Positions 1 to 21,791 of a DNA stretch of 64,000 nt are shown here, piece after piece. This stretch comes from Onchocerca lupi (lineage: Eukaryota; Nematoda; Chromadorea; Rhabditida; Onchocercidae). Each line of letters starts with the position of its first letter. The stretch's first letter is position 1. Under the pieces are notes generated by a model. The model saw nothing but the letters and a program-made list of their open reading frames with translations. It was not told the origin of the DNA and made no database searches. A program made the position numbers and the translations under genes. Location of the stretch: the NCBI GenBank assembly GCA_028564675.1, contig JAOVVO010000243.1, positions 41,692 through 105,691 of the forward strand, read 5' to 3'.

Positions 1-430
1 TATAACTTTAATTCAATGAATTGAAAGAAGCTCCAACTCTTATTAACGTCTGTTTAGTGTTATAATTCAATGATTGAAATTAACTTTTTTATCCTGAGAA
101 GTTGCATAAAACATTTCTTTCAATTAATTATTCAATTCAATTTGATAAGAGATTTTCTATGAGAATGAATTTTATGAAGGATTCAGTTTATTGGTACTGG
201 CGTGATGGCTCAATTCGTACTTAGTCGCGGGACAGCGAACTCTGCGATACAAATTAATATTGGCTGGGGACTAGCGATTGCACTTTCAGTTTATGTTGCG
301 TGGGAAACGTCGGGTAACTTATAGTACTTTGCGAAATCCGTTTTCCGATTAGAACCACCGAATTAAATGCTTATTGCCTTATGCAAAAAAAGTTGAAACG
401 AAAACTGAAATGTTTACTTTGGCATGCCAG
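1..430 (+). repeat. Duplicated block A, copy 1 (intron 1 to intron 2 of aquaporin)
   Basis: Positions 1 to about 385 match 33305 to about 33690 almost base for base (one substitution noticed near 64, aatt versus attt). Similarity fades by about 430. The block includes the exon at 187-313 and both flanking intron stretches. Confidence 0.93.
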
Positions 431-1893
431 AAAAAAAAAAAATGAATTCATTCTTTCTAATGTTTCTGGGGAAAAATATTTATAATTTCATACTTCTGTC
501 ACTTCAAATATTTGTCAGATTATTTTTATGCAACTGCTACGGTCTATGATCTGTTAAACTTTTCCATAAATAAAAAAACTTGTCAAATTCGTTGGAAATC
601 ATAAATGAAGAATTGATTTCCTTATAAGAATACATTATTTACAATTATAATGCTTAAAATGAATGAGTAAATTGTGATTTGAAGAGATATTTAAATTGTA
701 TTTCTAACTGGACTAATTTCCAGGTGGACATGTGAATCCGGCAGTAACAACAGCCTTATTCATCCTTGGGAAGATATCTCTCATTCACAGTCTTCTATAT
801 TGCGTTGCACAAACACTCGGTGCAGCATGTGGCGCGGGGATAATGTATATAGTTCATAGCGGTAAATAATTCAAGTTCTGCAAACTAATTTTTGGCTTTT
901 TTTTTTCTTTTTTAATTTCCGAAACTTTCCAAATTCAATTTAGGAATTCTAGCTCTCTATCTTCGTCGATATTCACTTTTTAAAAGAATGCAATGATGTA
1001 AATGATCCATTATAAATATTCAAATAAATCAAACAATAAATGACTTCTTCCTGCAATTCAATGTTTCCGGTATTATTACCATGTTTATGCAGTTTCCGAA
1101 ATTATTATCATTTTTAGAAGCAATAAATGCCTTTGATGGAGGTGTTCGTGCAATAAGTGGACCAAATGCGACCGGAATAATTTTCGTATCATTCCCACAG
1201 CCTTATCTTTCCAATATTGGTGCCTTTATCGACCAAGTTTGTCTTTCTTCTTTTCCCAAATGCACAAGATTGTTCTTTCAGCATAATTTAATAATGTGTA
1301 AACAATCGATTTTTAAGTGCACCCTAAGCAATTAAAAATTTTTTTCAATATTCATCGGTTTCCAAAATATAATAATTTATTCTTTATCTAATAGCTTTCA
1401 CTTTCATTTATAGTTTTAGATGGCTGGCACCAGTTTGATTGGTCTTTTTGTTGCATTCTGTTGCGAGCCGAAAAATCAAATACCGAAAAATTTGATGCCA
1501 GTCCTTTTTGGTGTCATCGCAACGACCATTTCAATATGTTGCGGCTTGAATATGGGTTCTCCAGTCAATCCTGCTAGCGATTTTGGCGGACGAATTTTTG
1601 CTTCTTCAGTTGGTTATGGTTTCCAGCTCTTTACGTAAGTTCATTAATTTCTTTGAGTTTTAATTTCCTCTCTTAATATTTCTAGAATTTTTAAAAATTT
1701 TGCGAACACATTTAGAAATCTTCATTCTTTCAGGTTCCATCACTGTTTTTTCCTTGTTCCATTATTAGCGCCAATTATGGGCGCTGCGATTGGTGTATAT
1801 TCCTATCAATTTTTTATTGGTTTTCATATTCCAAAACCAGTAACAGCTAATATTAACAAAGAAAAATGGGATATGGATCAAGAAAACAATTAA
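187..1893 (+). CDS. Aquaglyceroporin-like channel, last five exons (5' end outside window)
   Basis: Membrane channel of the MIP/aquaporin family for water, glycerol or other small solutes. Exons read as 187-313, 724-861, 1118-1236, 1420-1634 and 1734-1893; all junctions are GT..AG and phases agree, giving 252 residues after the missing start. The first visible exon begins FIGTGVMAQF, the end of transmembrane helix 1, so a first exon lies upstream. The first half-helix motif is GGHVNPAVT (724-750). The second is VNPASDFGGRIF, near 1565-1600. The Asp after the second motif is typical of glycerol-type members, but the Arg that normally follows NPA directly is Ser. The long loop in exon 3 (FDGGVRAISG) also fits an aquaglyceroporin. 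Known of the family: that Arg forms the ar/R selectivity filter. Inference: altered permeability. A broken second copy lies at 33.2-44.6 kb. Confidence 0.9.
1318..1890 (+). repeat. Duplicated block B, copy 1 (last two aquaporin exons)
   Basis: Matches 44040-44635. Identity is patchy from 1318 to about 1510, nearly complete from about 1512 through the last intron (1635-1733) into the last exon, and weaker after about 1800. Confidence 0.9.
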
Positions 1894-2941
1894 AATAAGT
1901 CAGTGGAAGTTCTGCATGCTAAAATCAATGCTACGACGATTGTGGTTTTATATTACAGTATCAATTTCGCACGATTCCCACAATTTTTTAAAGTTCTAAA
2001 ATCAGGAACATATTTAATCACTTTGATGATTCTGAAAACGCCTGGAATGTTATAATATTGGAATTTGAAGATACCTGGAATATATGATTCTGAAAATAAG
2101 CATATTGAAATATTTTATTAAGTTTCAATTATCAACTTTTGAAAATATCTAAAAAACCATAATCAGAAAATTTGTTATTCATAATAAAATTATGACTATT
2201 GAGGTTAACATAATCATGATATTTGAAGCAAACATATTTAATACTTTGTTGATGATGCGCAGCTAAATGATAAATTGAATTGGCATAAAATTTGAATTTC
2301 TGAACTGTTCCGGTCATCACGTTCCAAAATTTTTAATTTCATTCGGAAACTTTATATGCTAGTGAATGCTCTGTTGAAATTTCCAATATATCATCCATCA
2401 AAAGTTATATATTTAAAATTATGACCGAAGAGATGACTAATTTCTTTCAGAACTTAAGGATCTTTGGGGATATGAGATAAGATAGGACAACTTGCCAGGC
2501 AATAAAAAAAGTGTGCCTAATTCAACAGCTAAGACTGAATAAATTGAATAAATGGAAATTTATTGTAAAGACGGAAAAATGAATGAAAGATTTGTAGCTT
2601 TTTTGATGAATCGCCAATAGAGAACTTATTCCTTAAGTTTATTATATAAATATATATCTATATATCATCGTTGCTGTTACTTGGCACATAACTTTGCAAT
2701 CTTTTCACTGATTACTTTCAAAATTTTGCTACAACATTGCAATCAAATAGGTTGATTCCAAATAGATTTACTTATCACACCTATGACAGGTAAAAGTAAG
2801 TGAGCGGACTGAATTCATTGACCGCACCTATGTAATACATTTCAAGTTCTTACCGATTGATTTGAAATTTTGAAACAGCAATTAGGCGAGTGTTTCTACC
2901 TATTACACCTGTGACATGTTCAAACGAAGTTACGATGTAAT
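1894..2941. other. Intergenic, no gene seen
   Basis: A+T-rich stretch between the aquaporin stop and the retroelement relic. Two related short segments occur near 2775-2800 and 2900-2925 (a cacctatgacaggt-like and a cacctgtgacatgt-like string) and may belong to the decayed retroelement downstream of its protease region. I see no convincing coding exon. Confidence 0.5.
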
Positions 2942-3352
2942 ATGCGATTAAAATACTTGATTCCAATGTCGATAAGGATTTGTAGAAATTGTGATGAAAA
3001 ATATGAGCTTCTTTCCATGGCCAACGACTCGGTATCTTCCGTTATGTTTAGAGATGCTTTCTTTGAAATGTTCCAACGCCTTTTCGTCATCTATGGCATT
3101 AGGTTGTTCTTGAATTCCTATGAATTCCAATTTCCAAAATTGGTCGATGTCCGGACCAGTGACATTGACCATACATATTGATTCGGTTTTGACTGAATCA
3201 AGAACTGGAATCCCAGTTATGTATCCACTTCCTGCTAACATAGGTCCAAGTTTGGTGTGGAGTAAGGAAAATCCGGATTTTAAATTTTGCGCCTTTCCTA
3301 TTTCGATGAATTTGAAGAAGTGGTCACTTCCGATGAGTATATCAGGTTGTTT

Positions 3353-3751
3353 TCAATAACTTTTCGGACCATCTAGTTGATCTAGGTCAGCTATAGAGGC
3401 AAGCTCATGATCATTTAGGTTAATTACTTGCAACTTGTTGGTCAAGTAATCAATCGTACTGGCCTCAAACCTGATAACTTCTGTTTTGCCCATTCTTGCA
3501 GTAATTTCTACTCTGGTTGTGAGACACAGCTTTGGTGTTTTATTGCCGAATGAAGCAATTCGTATCTCATCTTCACTTCCTTTAAGATTAAGTCGGTTTG
3601 CTAGGTTCTTGGATGCAAAAGATGATTGACAGCCACAGTCAAATAATGCTAGGGCTTTTTCTTGAATTTTCGGCGTTTTTGGATTACTCACTGTGACTTC
3701 TTTGCACAGGAGTAAAATTTCCTTAGCTTCATGATTCGACTTTTGTGTCAT
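3353..3751 (-). pseudogene. BEL/Pao aspartic-protease region (DUF1758-type)
   Basis: Contains the retropepsin-like motif ALFDCGCQSSFASKNLANRL, where the family normally has Asp-Ser/Thr-Gly at the catalytic position; here it is Asp-Cys-Gly. A Cys/His knuckle-like segment (CFYCKGPHNSALCHT) precedes it at about 3820-3870. A stop at 3353 interrupts the frame, which then continues as post-protease linker to about 2948. Part of a dead element. Confidence 0.8.
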
Positions 3752-4460
3752 TGAATTGGTCGAAGTTGGCGGATTTGACTTTTGTTTACTTGATCTAACA
3801 TCTTGTACGTCATATTTGGTGTGACATAATGCACTATTATGTGGACCTTTGCAATAGAAACATTTTCGTTTGATTTTATTGCAATCTTTTGTTGTGAAGA
3901 CAGCTGAGGCATGCTTTGTTTACCCCCAGACATTCCAATCGTTGTTTGAGGGTGGGATACTCATGGCAATCGGTATCCCAATATTTTTTGTTACAAAAGA
4001 TAGAGGGTCTCCCCGGTTTGCAAATTGTAACTCTTTTTGAATCGGTACCCTGTCTTTGACCTTTTGAACTTGGCTACTTAATTGCAATCGGAGCAGATGT
4101 TTCTCCTCTAGTAGTGTGTAGAAGCTTGTGAGGCTTACTCTCATCTAGATTCTTTGCCTTTCCACTACTAGGGAATTGATTTCTGGCGACTTCTTGGCTT
4201 CTTTCGACCAATTTCCCTAGAAATGATCGGGGTTTCGCAACCGACCATACCTTTTGTTGATATACTTTATCTATGATCCAATTCGGCAGTCTTGTTTCAA
4301 TGATATTTTCAATGCTAGAATGTTCTAGGTTTTCACCAAGAGCTTCCAGCTGTCTAAGTACCCTTTCTATGGTTTCAATCATGGTCTTCCAATCTCTTTC
4401 ATTCCTTTTGATGGATTCTAGTTCCTTGTAGAGGGACTTCTTGATTGTAGACGATTTTCC

Positions 4461-5198
4461 CTATTTATTGATTAGGATATTTTTTGTGACTTCATGATTT
4501 TCGGGAGCGATGTCATAGCCTCTTACAGCTAGCAAAGCCTCCCCTCGAAGACAAGAGAGTAAATAATTTAGCTTTTGAATAACTGGAATTGGATGCGTGT
4601 GAACTGCAGCCTTGAAGCCACTCCAAAATTGTCTCCATAATCTCGGATCACCACTCAATGTTGGCAGTGGTAATTGAGGTAGGTTTACGGTTTGTTGCGC
4701 TGTTTGCGATGTTTGCTGTTTATTTCGCAATTTTATTTGGGCTCTATTTAATTCTTGGAGTGTTGCATCCACATCATTCTGATGTAATTTCAGAGCCACA
4801 ACCGTTTCTCTACCACTATTTAATAAGGTTAAAATACCTTTCTCTTTCATGACCGCCGCATATTTTTCTTCCTCTTCTTTTTTCTTCAGCGACGTCGAAA
4901 CTTTCTGGATGAATTCCAGCCATTTTTCATTGCTCGAATCAATTGCGCCAATGTAAAGCTCGAGAAGTTTGATTTTCTGATTGAGGACTCTTCTTCTGGC
5001 CTCGCATTGTTTGGAAAGTTCGTTATTTGGTAACTGTTCGTCGAGAGGCGATAAGTCCAATTTTTTAACTTCCTCGATGAGTTGTGCCAATTTCTGCTTT
5101 GCTGGTTCTATGTTGACGATTATACTGTCAGAAATGTCCCGGCTCGTGGCACCAAAAATATTGTCGAGAAATTTGATTGTAGCACGAACGAATGTCAA
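4461..5198 (-). pseudogene. BEL/Pao Gag (DUF1759-type) open frame
   Basis: The longest intact piece of relic 1, 245 codons. The N-terminal part is charged and coiled-coil-like with a KKKEEEEKYAAVMKEK stretch. The C-terminal part holds the DUF1759 signature LPQLPLPTLSGDPRLWRQFW followed by IQKLNYLLSCLRGEAL. The frame ends in a stop at 4461, and related sequence continues at 4074-4382 in another frame, so the original Gag is broken there. The sister relic at 59.7-61.5 kb carries the same signature in diverged form. Confidence 0.85.
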
Positions 5199-5514
5199 AC
5201 TTGGGTAACTAAACCTTTATCATAAGGAAAACTCGATAACGCAAAATACGTCAGTTACCAATATTGCGACATTATAGCTTGAATATTACAAATATCATAT
5301 CAATTAAATATGGTAAAAAAAGAAATAGGAGCGTGAGGTGAAAATAATAAAAATTTATGAGTTGAGTCGAGAAGTGTCGTTGAATATTGTTGACTGCCCT
5401 TTTGTTAGTAATGGACTGATTTATATAGAGGCATTTTAATTGTGTATGATTAGTCCGAGAAAATGTGAACAAGAAACACAAATTACCAATATTTGAAATT
5501 TCTTAACAGTATAA

Positions 5515-5675
5515 ACTAACATAATTCCCTTGACAACATAGACTAATATAACTAATTTCAGGATTTGTGATTTTGATGATATTCTAATACAACCAATTTC
5601 GGATACTGTAACAACATACACTGATATAACTAATTTCTGAATTTTAACAACATATTTTATTGTAGTTAATTTCAA
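5515..5675. repeat. Degenerate tandem repeat
   Basis: The string acaacata.actgatataactaatttc recurs imperfectly three to four times (near 5535, 5610 and 5645, with a poorer copy at 5510). Nothing coding is seen. It lies upstream of the Gag relic on the minus strand and could be a remnant of the element's 5' end, but no LTR could be defined. Confidence 0.55.
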
Positions 5676-7465
5676 TTTTCCGACAAAAGGTGTTTAGTTC
5701 AAAGCATTGCAAGGATGAATAAGATTCACTGATAAGTTCAAAAAGTGACAATTATCTAGATAATAAATATTGCTTTTGGATAGTTTGTATTTTCATTCTT
5801 ATCAAATTTATCGCAACGAAAATCTTCAAATGACAACCAACAACTGAATGATATTTGTTGATTAGTCAAATGCAAATTGAATATAGCATGATGATAAGAT
5901 TGGAAACTAATTTAATTAATTTAAACTTAATATTAATTAGAGTGGTAGAAGAAAATTCAATCATTTGGAACTTTTTTAAGGGAAAAAGACCCTTTTAATT
6001 TTTACTATTTTTTTGAAACTTCAAATTAAAATTTTGCCTTTCTATTTGTGCTGTTTCTGAAAATTTTTCAAGCAAAAATCTCTTTCCTCATTATCAAAGA
6101 AAAATGAAATTAATAGAAAAAATTGATTGTTTAATTTGTTGATTTTATTTCAACATTCAGTTTAACCCAATTCTTACCACCTCTATTCTTTTGATATTGA
6201 ATCGTATAAAAAATGTTGCAAATAGCACTGTAAACAGTTAGCAAACGCTTCAGTTGCTTATTCTTACTGAAAATGCAAATGATATTTTTTTAAGTAAATA
6301 TGATCTTTAAATTTATATAAATATATATTTGAATAATGCAATTTGATGTTTCTATGATAAATAATCAATAAATTTATAAGATTAAATATTTTTCCTTTTC
6401 TTACAATTTGTCGGATACTAATAATTTCTCAAAAAATTGAATCAATGATTCTTTTCATTTGAGGTAAGTATGAATTGCTGATATTTCCACTTTTTTTTTT
6501 TTTTTGAATTCAAAAAACTTTGAAGGAAACAGTAACAAATTGATTTCGGTATCACTGGTCTGATAACCCGATTAGATTAACACATTAAAGCAATTAAGTT
6601 AAAATAAAATTGAAATTAAAAGTTGACTAAAATAGAAACTATCGTTGTTAGCTTATACATCACAAATATTATCTTTGAATATAATTTATTCAATTTCAAA
6701 TTTATAAATCAAATCACTGAGATAGATAAAACAGTCTTACTTAGCTTGATATATAATAAAGACTACAATGTAATGAAGAATATTTGAAATTTAAATTCAA
6801 ATATTTCCAAATCATCCGAAAATCTAAGTAATCTAAATAAGATGAAAATAATAGAATACTCATTCCATTGAATAGGCACTGAATAGAATAACTCGAATGA
6901 GAACTTTATCAGGATGACCGTTCACAATTTGATTATCTTCATGTGTTAGATATATATATGAAAACATTCAATAATTTTAAAAACCAATTTCTGGAATCTT
7001 TGAAAACATGTTTAATGTTTAGTTTTCAAAAAAAATTGTATAGCATTCAATCTTGAAATTTATATGTATAAGAATTTTGGAAAGTGTAAGAAATTATTTT
7101 GTAAGCGAATGATATCATACCGTTTCACTATATCAGAATTGTTAATTTAAAATGACACGAAATCAATTGCAGAAAATCTCACAAAATTAATTGCAGAATT
7201 TAATTTATTCGTCCTCTATTGATAAGTTTTTTTTTCTCAGCGAATCAAAAAAAAAAGTAAGAATTGTTTGTCCTTCAATTTTTTTCATTATACTTTTGAT
7301 TTTGTGAAAACGGAAGTATTTTGGGTCGTTGAAATTAACTTATTAATTAAAATTAATTACAACAATCAAAGAACTTCCGGTAAATAATGACACATCGTTT
7401 TTTCAAAAGAAAGAGAGAAAGTGTTAAAAAATGAACATTTGACATTGATATTATCATTATAATTT
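5676..7465. other. Intergenic, no gene seen
   Basis: Strongly A+T-rich, with short homopolymers and tatata tracts. No exon with splice signals was recognised on either strand. The right part is the 3' flank of the peroxidase gene. Confidence 0.5.
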
Positions 7466-16443
<8,978 letters not shown>

Positions 16444-17080
16444 AGTCGTTGATCTGATCTTGGTAAAGTTGTCCAATTATTATCAATCAATTAGTAAACT
16501 GATCTGATATGCTATTCCTTTGCAAATAAAATCTGATGATTCTGGAAAAAATTTTAAATTAATTTAATAACGAAGTATGATAAGAAATCCGTGATTATAT
16601 CAATGATTATGCATACGAGAAATTTTTAAATAAATTTAATCACAAAATATGATAAAACGTCAGTGATTATACATAGAAACAAATAGACGTAATACAAAAT
16701 GAGCAAAATTGAAGGCGAAATGAAAGACTAAAAAGAGAGATTTCATGAATTGAAAGTGAATTAGGTCGAATGAAACGATACAATAGATAAGAATGATTAA
16801 GAGGTAAAATTAAATCAACAATAGTAAGAAGTAATCTTTGGATATCAGCAAATAAAAACATTCTTCCTTATTTATCTTCCCTCAAATATGACTATCTCGA
16901 TATCATCGCTTCATTATGCGAAATGAAACTGCGACGAAAAAATTTTCCATCCCCAAGTTTTTCTTATGCAAAATCCTCGGAAGAAATTAGGCATATCATT
17001 TGCAACAAATATGCATCAAAGATTAAGGAAATTGCGAGATATCCTTGAAAAGTATAACAATTCATACAGAAGTTTTCTTT

Positions 17081-17114
<34 letters not shown>

Positions 17115-19591
17115 TTATTTTCAAACATAACGATGAAATATATATATTATCACAAGTGATTCCAACAAATAACGGAAATGATCATTGTCCAATACCTTCT
17201 TCCCAAACAATATTTTATTATCCCACTCAAATTCAACCTATTGTTTCGCTGATTTCATCCTATCGGCGAGCATGTCATCAATTCACATTTACTATTCATC
17301 ATTTCTTTTCACGAATTCAGCAATAATCTCTTCAATTTTCAATTGTAAATGATTCAAGTGAAATTTTTTTTAAGATATTCAAGTTGATTAAAATTAGCAA
17401 TGGTTATGAAACTGAAAATTGTTACAAAATAATGATTGTATCAAATTTCATAGAATTTTCCAATTTTTTTAACTTGCCAAATTATGATGATCGTGGATAG
17501 TGTTGTGTTGCATTTCTTAAATAACAATTTTATGCAAACAGATTTTTGATGATAACATTTAACTTTTGATGGTAAAAATATTTCGAATTTTTTCCTACTT
17601 AACAAAGTATTCAAAAATGAATTAATTCAGTGATTCCATTCTTTGCATCTATCAATTCAGTTTGTGGTTTTTGAATTAACAGAGAAATTTGTTCATTTAA
17701 CTGCATTTCACATTTCCTGGATGAATCATTAAATTTTATCGTTTTTTTTAAATTTAAAGAGAGCATCGATCTATTTCCAAATATTAAATGTTATCGTTTT
17801 GAACATTCACTATTTCTCGATTCTTATGAAAGTAATAAAAGCAAGAAGGAGCTTCGAATGACTTATTCTCATATTGACAAATAACAATATGCTCATTAAG
17901 ACATATTTAGTTGTCAATTAAAGAAAGCGAGAAGTAAAAAAAAAAAAGATCAATATAGAATGGAAAACTAAAAGCAGGATAAACAATAAAGATTCAGTAT
18001 TTTGAAGGATTACGCAGGGTTTTTGATGCGTGATTATATTTAGTATCGTTAAAAATGTCAAGACGATTCGAAGCGGGGTAAATTGTTGTAAAAAAAAGTT
18101 TTTGAATTTCAAAACTTGCCATCAAAACTGTTTTGTATTAGTTGTAAACTTTTCTTTTACCCTCTCATTCATGAAAGCAAAGGGTATGTTGTTAATTATT
18201 GAAATTCGAAACTAAAAAATCGTCTATTTGTTTTTGATCTGATCTTCGAAATCTGCTAGTTGTTGTAGAGGTTGTGATTTTACTAATAGGCACTCAAGAA
18301 ATTTAATGTTTTGTTGACGGATTAATTTTTATAGAATGCATTGGAAAACTGGCGAAATGGAAAGAAATAAAAGGTAATAGTACTATTCACTTACTCTTTG
18401 CTTTAACAGTAGAAAAAAGAGGTTTTGTAGGGAAGGGAAACCAAGTCCGGGGAAATTGAAATATTTTTTGGAATTTAGATGTGACGAAACAATCAGAAAT
18501 TTTTTTATTATGGAAATATCTTGATATATGCAACCTTCTGACTTTCAGGTATATTTTTAATTGTGTGTTGCTATGGTAACATGGAATAAACAACTTCATT
18601 ACAAAAAGCTTCTTATCTGAAGAATTCTATTCTTTCATTCAATCAATCCCTTACTCTAGTCGGTATTTAACGAGTTATACTTTCCAAACTTTATCAATTC
18701 CCAACATCAATTACCCTTGATATGACCAATTTCATTTGCCGCAATTATGATATACAGTGAATTGACGAATATCGGTAATACAACCGATAATTTGAGCTTC
18801 TTTTGATGGGAGGGACTTCATCACATAAAAAATCATTTGTGTCAAAATCCAATCCTCAGCAAAAACCTTTCTCAAATGACTTCGAGACATCAAGAAGAAA
18901 TAAGGCCTTGTAGTTCAAAGTGTTCAAATTTGGAGTATTCAAATCCGTTTGATAGTCTTCCCATGCTTTAACTATTTCTACAGTCAACCATACAAAAAGA
19001 CTATAACATGCGGAAAGTTAAATCTCACATATCTATAACCAGCTGCAATGAGATTCAAAGTGGATTATTTTAATTTCATTCAAAATTATCATGAAATACA
19101 CCTTTTGTTTGAGGAAAAAACGCTAATCATTAATAGTGCACTTTTTTCCGAATGGAGAAATTTGCTACAGTTTATTATTATAAACATATTTATAATTATA
19201 TAAAGGTTCTGATAAACCCACTAGTGAATTACTTAACAAAAAAGAAATATTGGGATTTTTGATCCGAATTAAAGTATTAGAATCATAAAATGAAATAAAT
19301 TTATAAAAGATTTTGATAGTCAATTTTCTAGTTGTAACTGATTATACATAAACTGGCAAATAAATCAAGTTTTCAATTTATCGATTAGATGATTTAATAT
19401 GAAAACTTTGATTCATTTTAGCCACGAAAAAAAATATGCTTACATGAACAATGATTATTGAAAATATATAATAAATGATTGGAAATGTTGAAAATAATTC
19501 AAGAAAAAGTTATACTGATATATTACATTTGTTAAAAAGATGGATTACGATCCAAAAGATATAAAAAGATATTCCAAGTAAATCATATATT
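16444..19591. other. Intergenic between peroxidase start and Aurora kinase end
   Basis: 5' flank of the peroxidase and 3' flank of the kinase, both transcribed leftward. It includes a 29-nt T run at 17083-17111. Short open frames near 18000 and 18400-18600 show no domain and no splice logic. The 18700-18990 stretch is less A+T-rich than its surroundings, but I see no frame in it. Confidence 0.5.
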
Positions 19592-21791
19592 TCATTTTTT
19601 ACAAATATACTGACGAATCCATGGATGCTCCATAACTTCCTTTAAAGGAAGACGTGCAGCAGAATCTTTCACCAACAACTGGAAATGTGCAAATAATGTT
19701 AATGGTTCCAAGTGAATTTAAAACTAAGTTAATTTAAAAAATTATGAGTACTTCAATGAGTTAATTCTATTACATATCAGTTGTTCAGCTGCTTCATTAT
19801 TTTGTTCATTTATTTACTTATTTCACTAAGCAAAATACAATTGCAAAGGCAAACTTTGGTAATCAAATCCTTGGCTCCTTCAGAAACATGGCTTGGAAAA
19901 GTATATTTCACGTTGGCAATAAGTTCATAAGTTTCTTTGTGAGTTTTACTTTCAAATGGTGGTCTACCAACTAGCAGCTCATAGCAGAGAACACCTAGCG
20001 ACCAAAGATCAACCTGAAATTTAGAAATGATCTGGGCTCGATAAGGATGAAAGATATGTGGATAATTAAAGACTATTTTAAAATGGAATATAAGTCGTGA
20101 AGATGCATGACAGATATGGAAGAATTTGAGAACATGAGAAAGTAAGGGAATGGATAACAGATCTGAATATCTCCTAACCATGAAAGATCTCCAATTCAAA
20201 CACAAATAAAACTTTTTGTTTGTTATATCACAAAAAAAAAAAAAAAAAAAAAAAAAAATGATATTTTGCTAGTTCTAGCTTAATGTGATTCACCTTATCA
20301 TCATGTTTCTCGCCTCGTACCATTTCGGGTGGTAAGTAATCCAAAGTGCCACACATTGTTTGTCGCCTTAAACAAGATAAAGAGTCAAAAAATTTGGGAA
20401 ATTCGAACTAGAGAATTTATTATTAATAAGCTTAACAATAAATAAATGACTTTTCTGGCAAACCTAGAAGATGGAGCGTGAACACTCCAACCAAAGTCAG
20501 CAATCTTCAATTCACCAAACATGCCCAAAAGTAAATTCTCAGGCTTGATATCGCGATGTATAACTTTCTTGTCGTGACAATAAGACAGTGCATCTGCCAT
20601 TTGAAACATAAGCTACAAATGGATCTATAACGCAAAAGTTCATAATGCCAAAAAATGATATAGCAGTTTCGAGATGACAGCTTCAAAAACAAAATTTTAA
20701 TCTTTAAATTTAACTAATTCACTAGAAAAACAGGTGGCATAAGAAGCTTATTTTTAATAAAACTTCTTGAATATGGAAATGTTATATGGAAATGTGGATA
20801 ACCTTGGTAGTTCAAGCAAATCACCATTTTTTTAATCATTTAAAAGTAAGTACGTCATGAAAAGCAGCCCTAACAATAAACCATTCATTAATGAACAAAT
20901 CCATTCCAACAACTATAAAATTGTCAACAATTCACAAATAACTTAGTCAAAATTAATTCATAACTTAAACAACACGAAAAAAAAAATACCTTGGCAGTAC
21001 GTTCTTCATCGAAATGACCGCATTTCTGCAGCTCTTTATAAAGCTCACCTCCAGCTGCATATTCTAATATCAAATAGATACGTTTTTCATCATAGAAATA
21101 ATTGTACATACGGAGGATATGAGGGTGTCGTAAATGAGCTTGAATTTCAATTTCACGACGTAACTGATGCTCCACACTATTTTTGATAAGTTGCGATTTG
21201 AACAGAATCTTTTAAAGAAATTATTTGAAGCATGAAAATGTAAAAGTTTGAAGATTAAAACCAAGATATAATTATTTTATTTCGATATAATGGAGAAAGC
21301 ATGCTTTATACTAAGTCTAGAAACTTCATTTTCTATTTCACAATGTTTGTCTAATATCTTGGAACAATATTTGAACAAAAAATTGTGTACTTTCAAGGCT
21401 ACGATGAAATTGATGCCTTTGACACGTGCTAAGTAGACATTACCGAATTTGCCTTTCCCCAATGGTCGACCAATTTCGAAATCGCTCAATCGAAATTCCC
21501 GGCTGTAATAATTACACATTAATCTAATAAGTCTTGAAATATCCTGAGGAAGATTGTGGAAATCCTGGGAAAGATTAGAACAAATAATATAAAACTGATT
21601 AATAATAAAAAACGGTTGCATCAATCAAAATTAGAATATTTGAAAATTCTAAAATTTAATGAAATAAGAACTTACTCATAAAATGGACTTTTAGGAGCTA
21701 GAAATTCAGATTCTTTTTTTGTAATTTGTCGAATAGTGTCCCCTTTATTTAAATCATTGTGTAAAGTCTTAATTAACGAAGAACTTGCCAT
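19592..21791 (-). CDS. air-2: Aurora-family Ser/Thr kinase, probably Aurora B (AIR-2)
   Basis: Mitotic kinase; Aurora B is the catalytic subunit of the chromosomal passenger complex. Seven exons, minus strand: 21791-21676, 21502-21391, 21208-20990, 20612-20464, 20366-20294, 20013-19855, 19678-19592. They sum to 915 nt, 304 residues, with every phase closing. Visible: Gly-loop GKGKFGNV (54-61), catalytic Lys76 in VALK, REIEIQ helix, HRDIKPEN (168-175), DFGW (188-191), activation-loop Thr202 in RRQTMCGTLDY and the Aurora-typical HKETYELIANVKYTFP. The N-terminal extension is only about 46 residues, and the total is very close to what I recall for C. elegans AIR-2, so Aurora B is preferred over the longer Aurora A. 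No domain is missing. Confidence 0.93.

Larger units (their letters stand above)
2942..5198 (-). mobile_element. BEL/Pao LTR-retrotransposon relic 1 (gag-protease part only)
   Basis: Read on the minus strand from 5198 downward. A Gag open frame is followed by a second Gag segment, a Cys/His knuckle-like segment, a retropepsin-like domain, and the linker that normally precedes reverse transcriptase (QPDILIGSDHFF, KLGPMLAGSGYITG, FKESISKHNGRYRV). Order and motifs are those of BEL/Pao elements (DUF1759 Gag, DUF1758 protease). The reading frame is interrupted several times, with a TGA at 3353-3355, and ends at about 2942. No reverse transcriptase, RNase H or integrase was seen downstream, so the copy is truncated and dead. 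Flanking LTRs were not identified. It sits about 1 kb downstream of the aquaporin gene. Confidence 0.85.

Noticed and set aside
2942..3359. Plus-strand open frames around 3 kb
   Set aside because: Antisense to the BEL/Pao post-protease segment, which shows clear family motifs on the minus strand.
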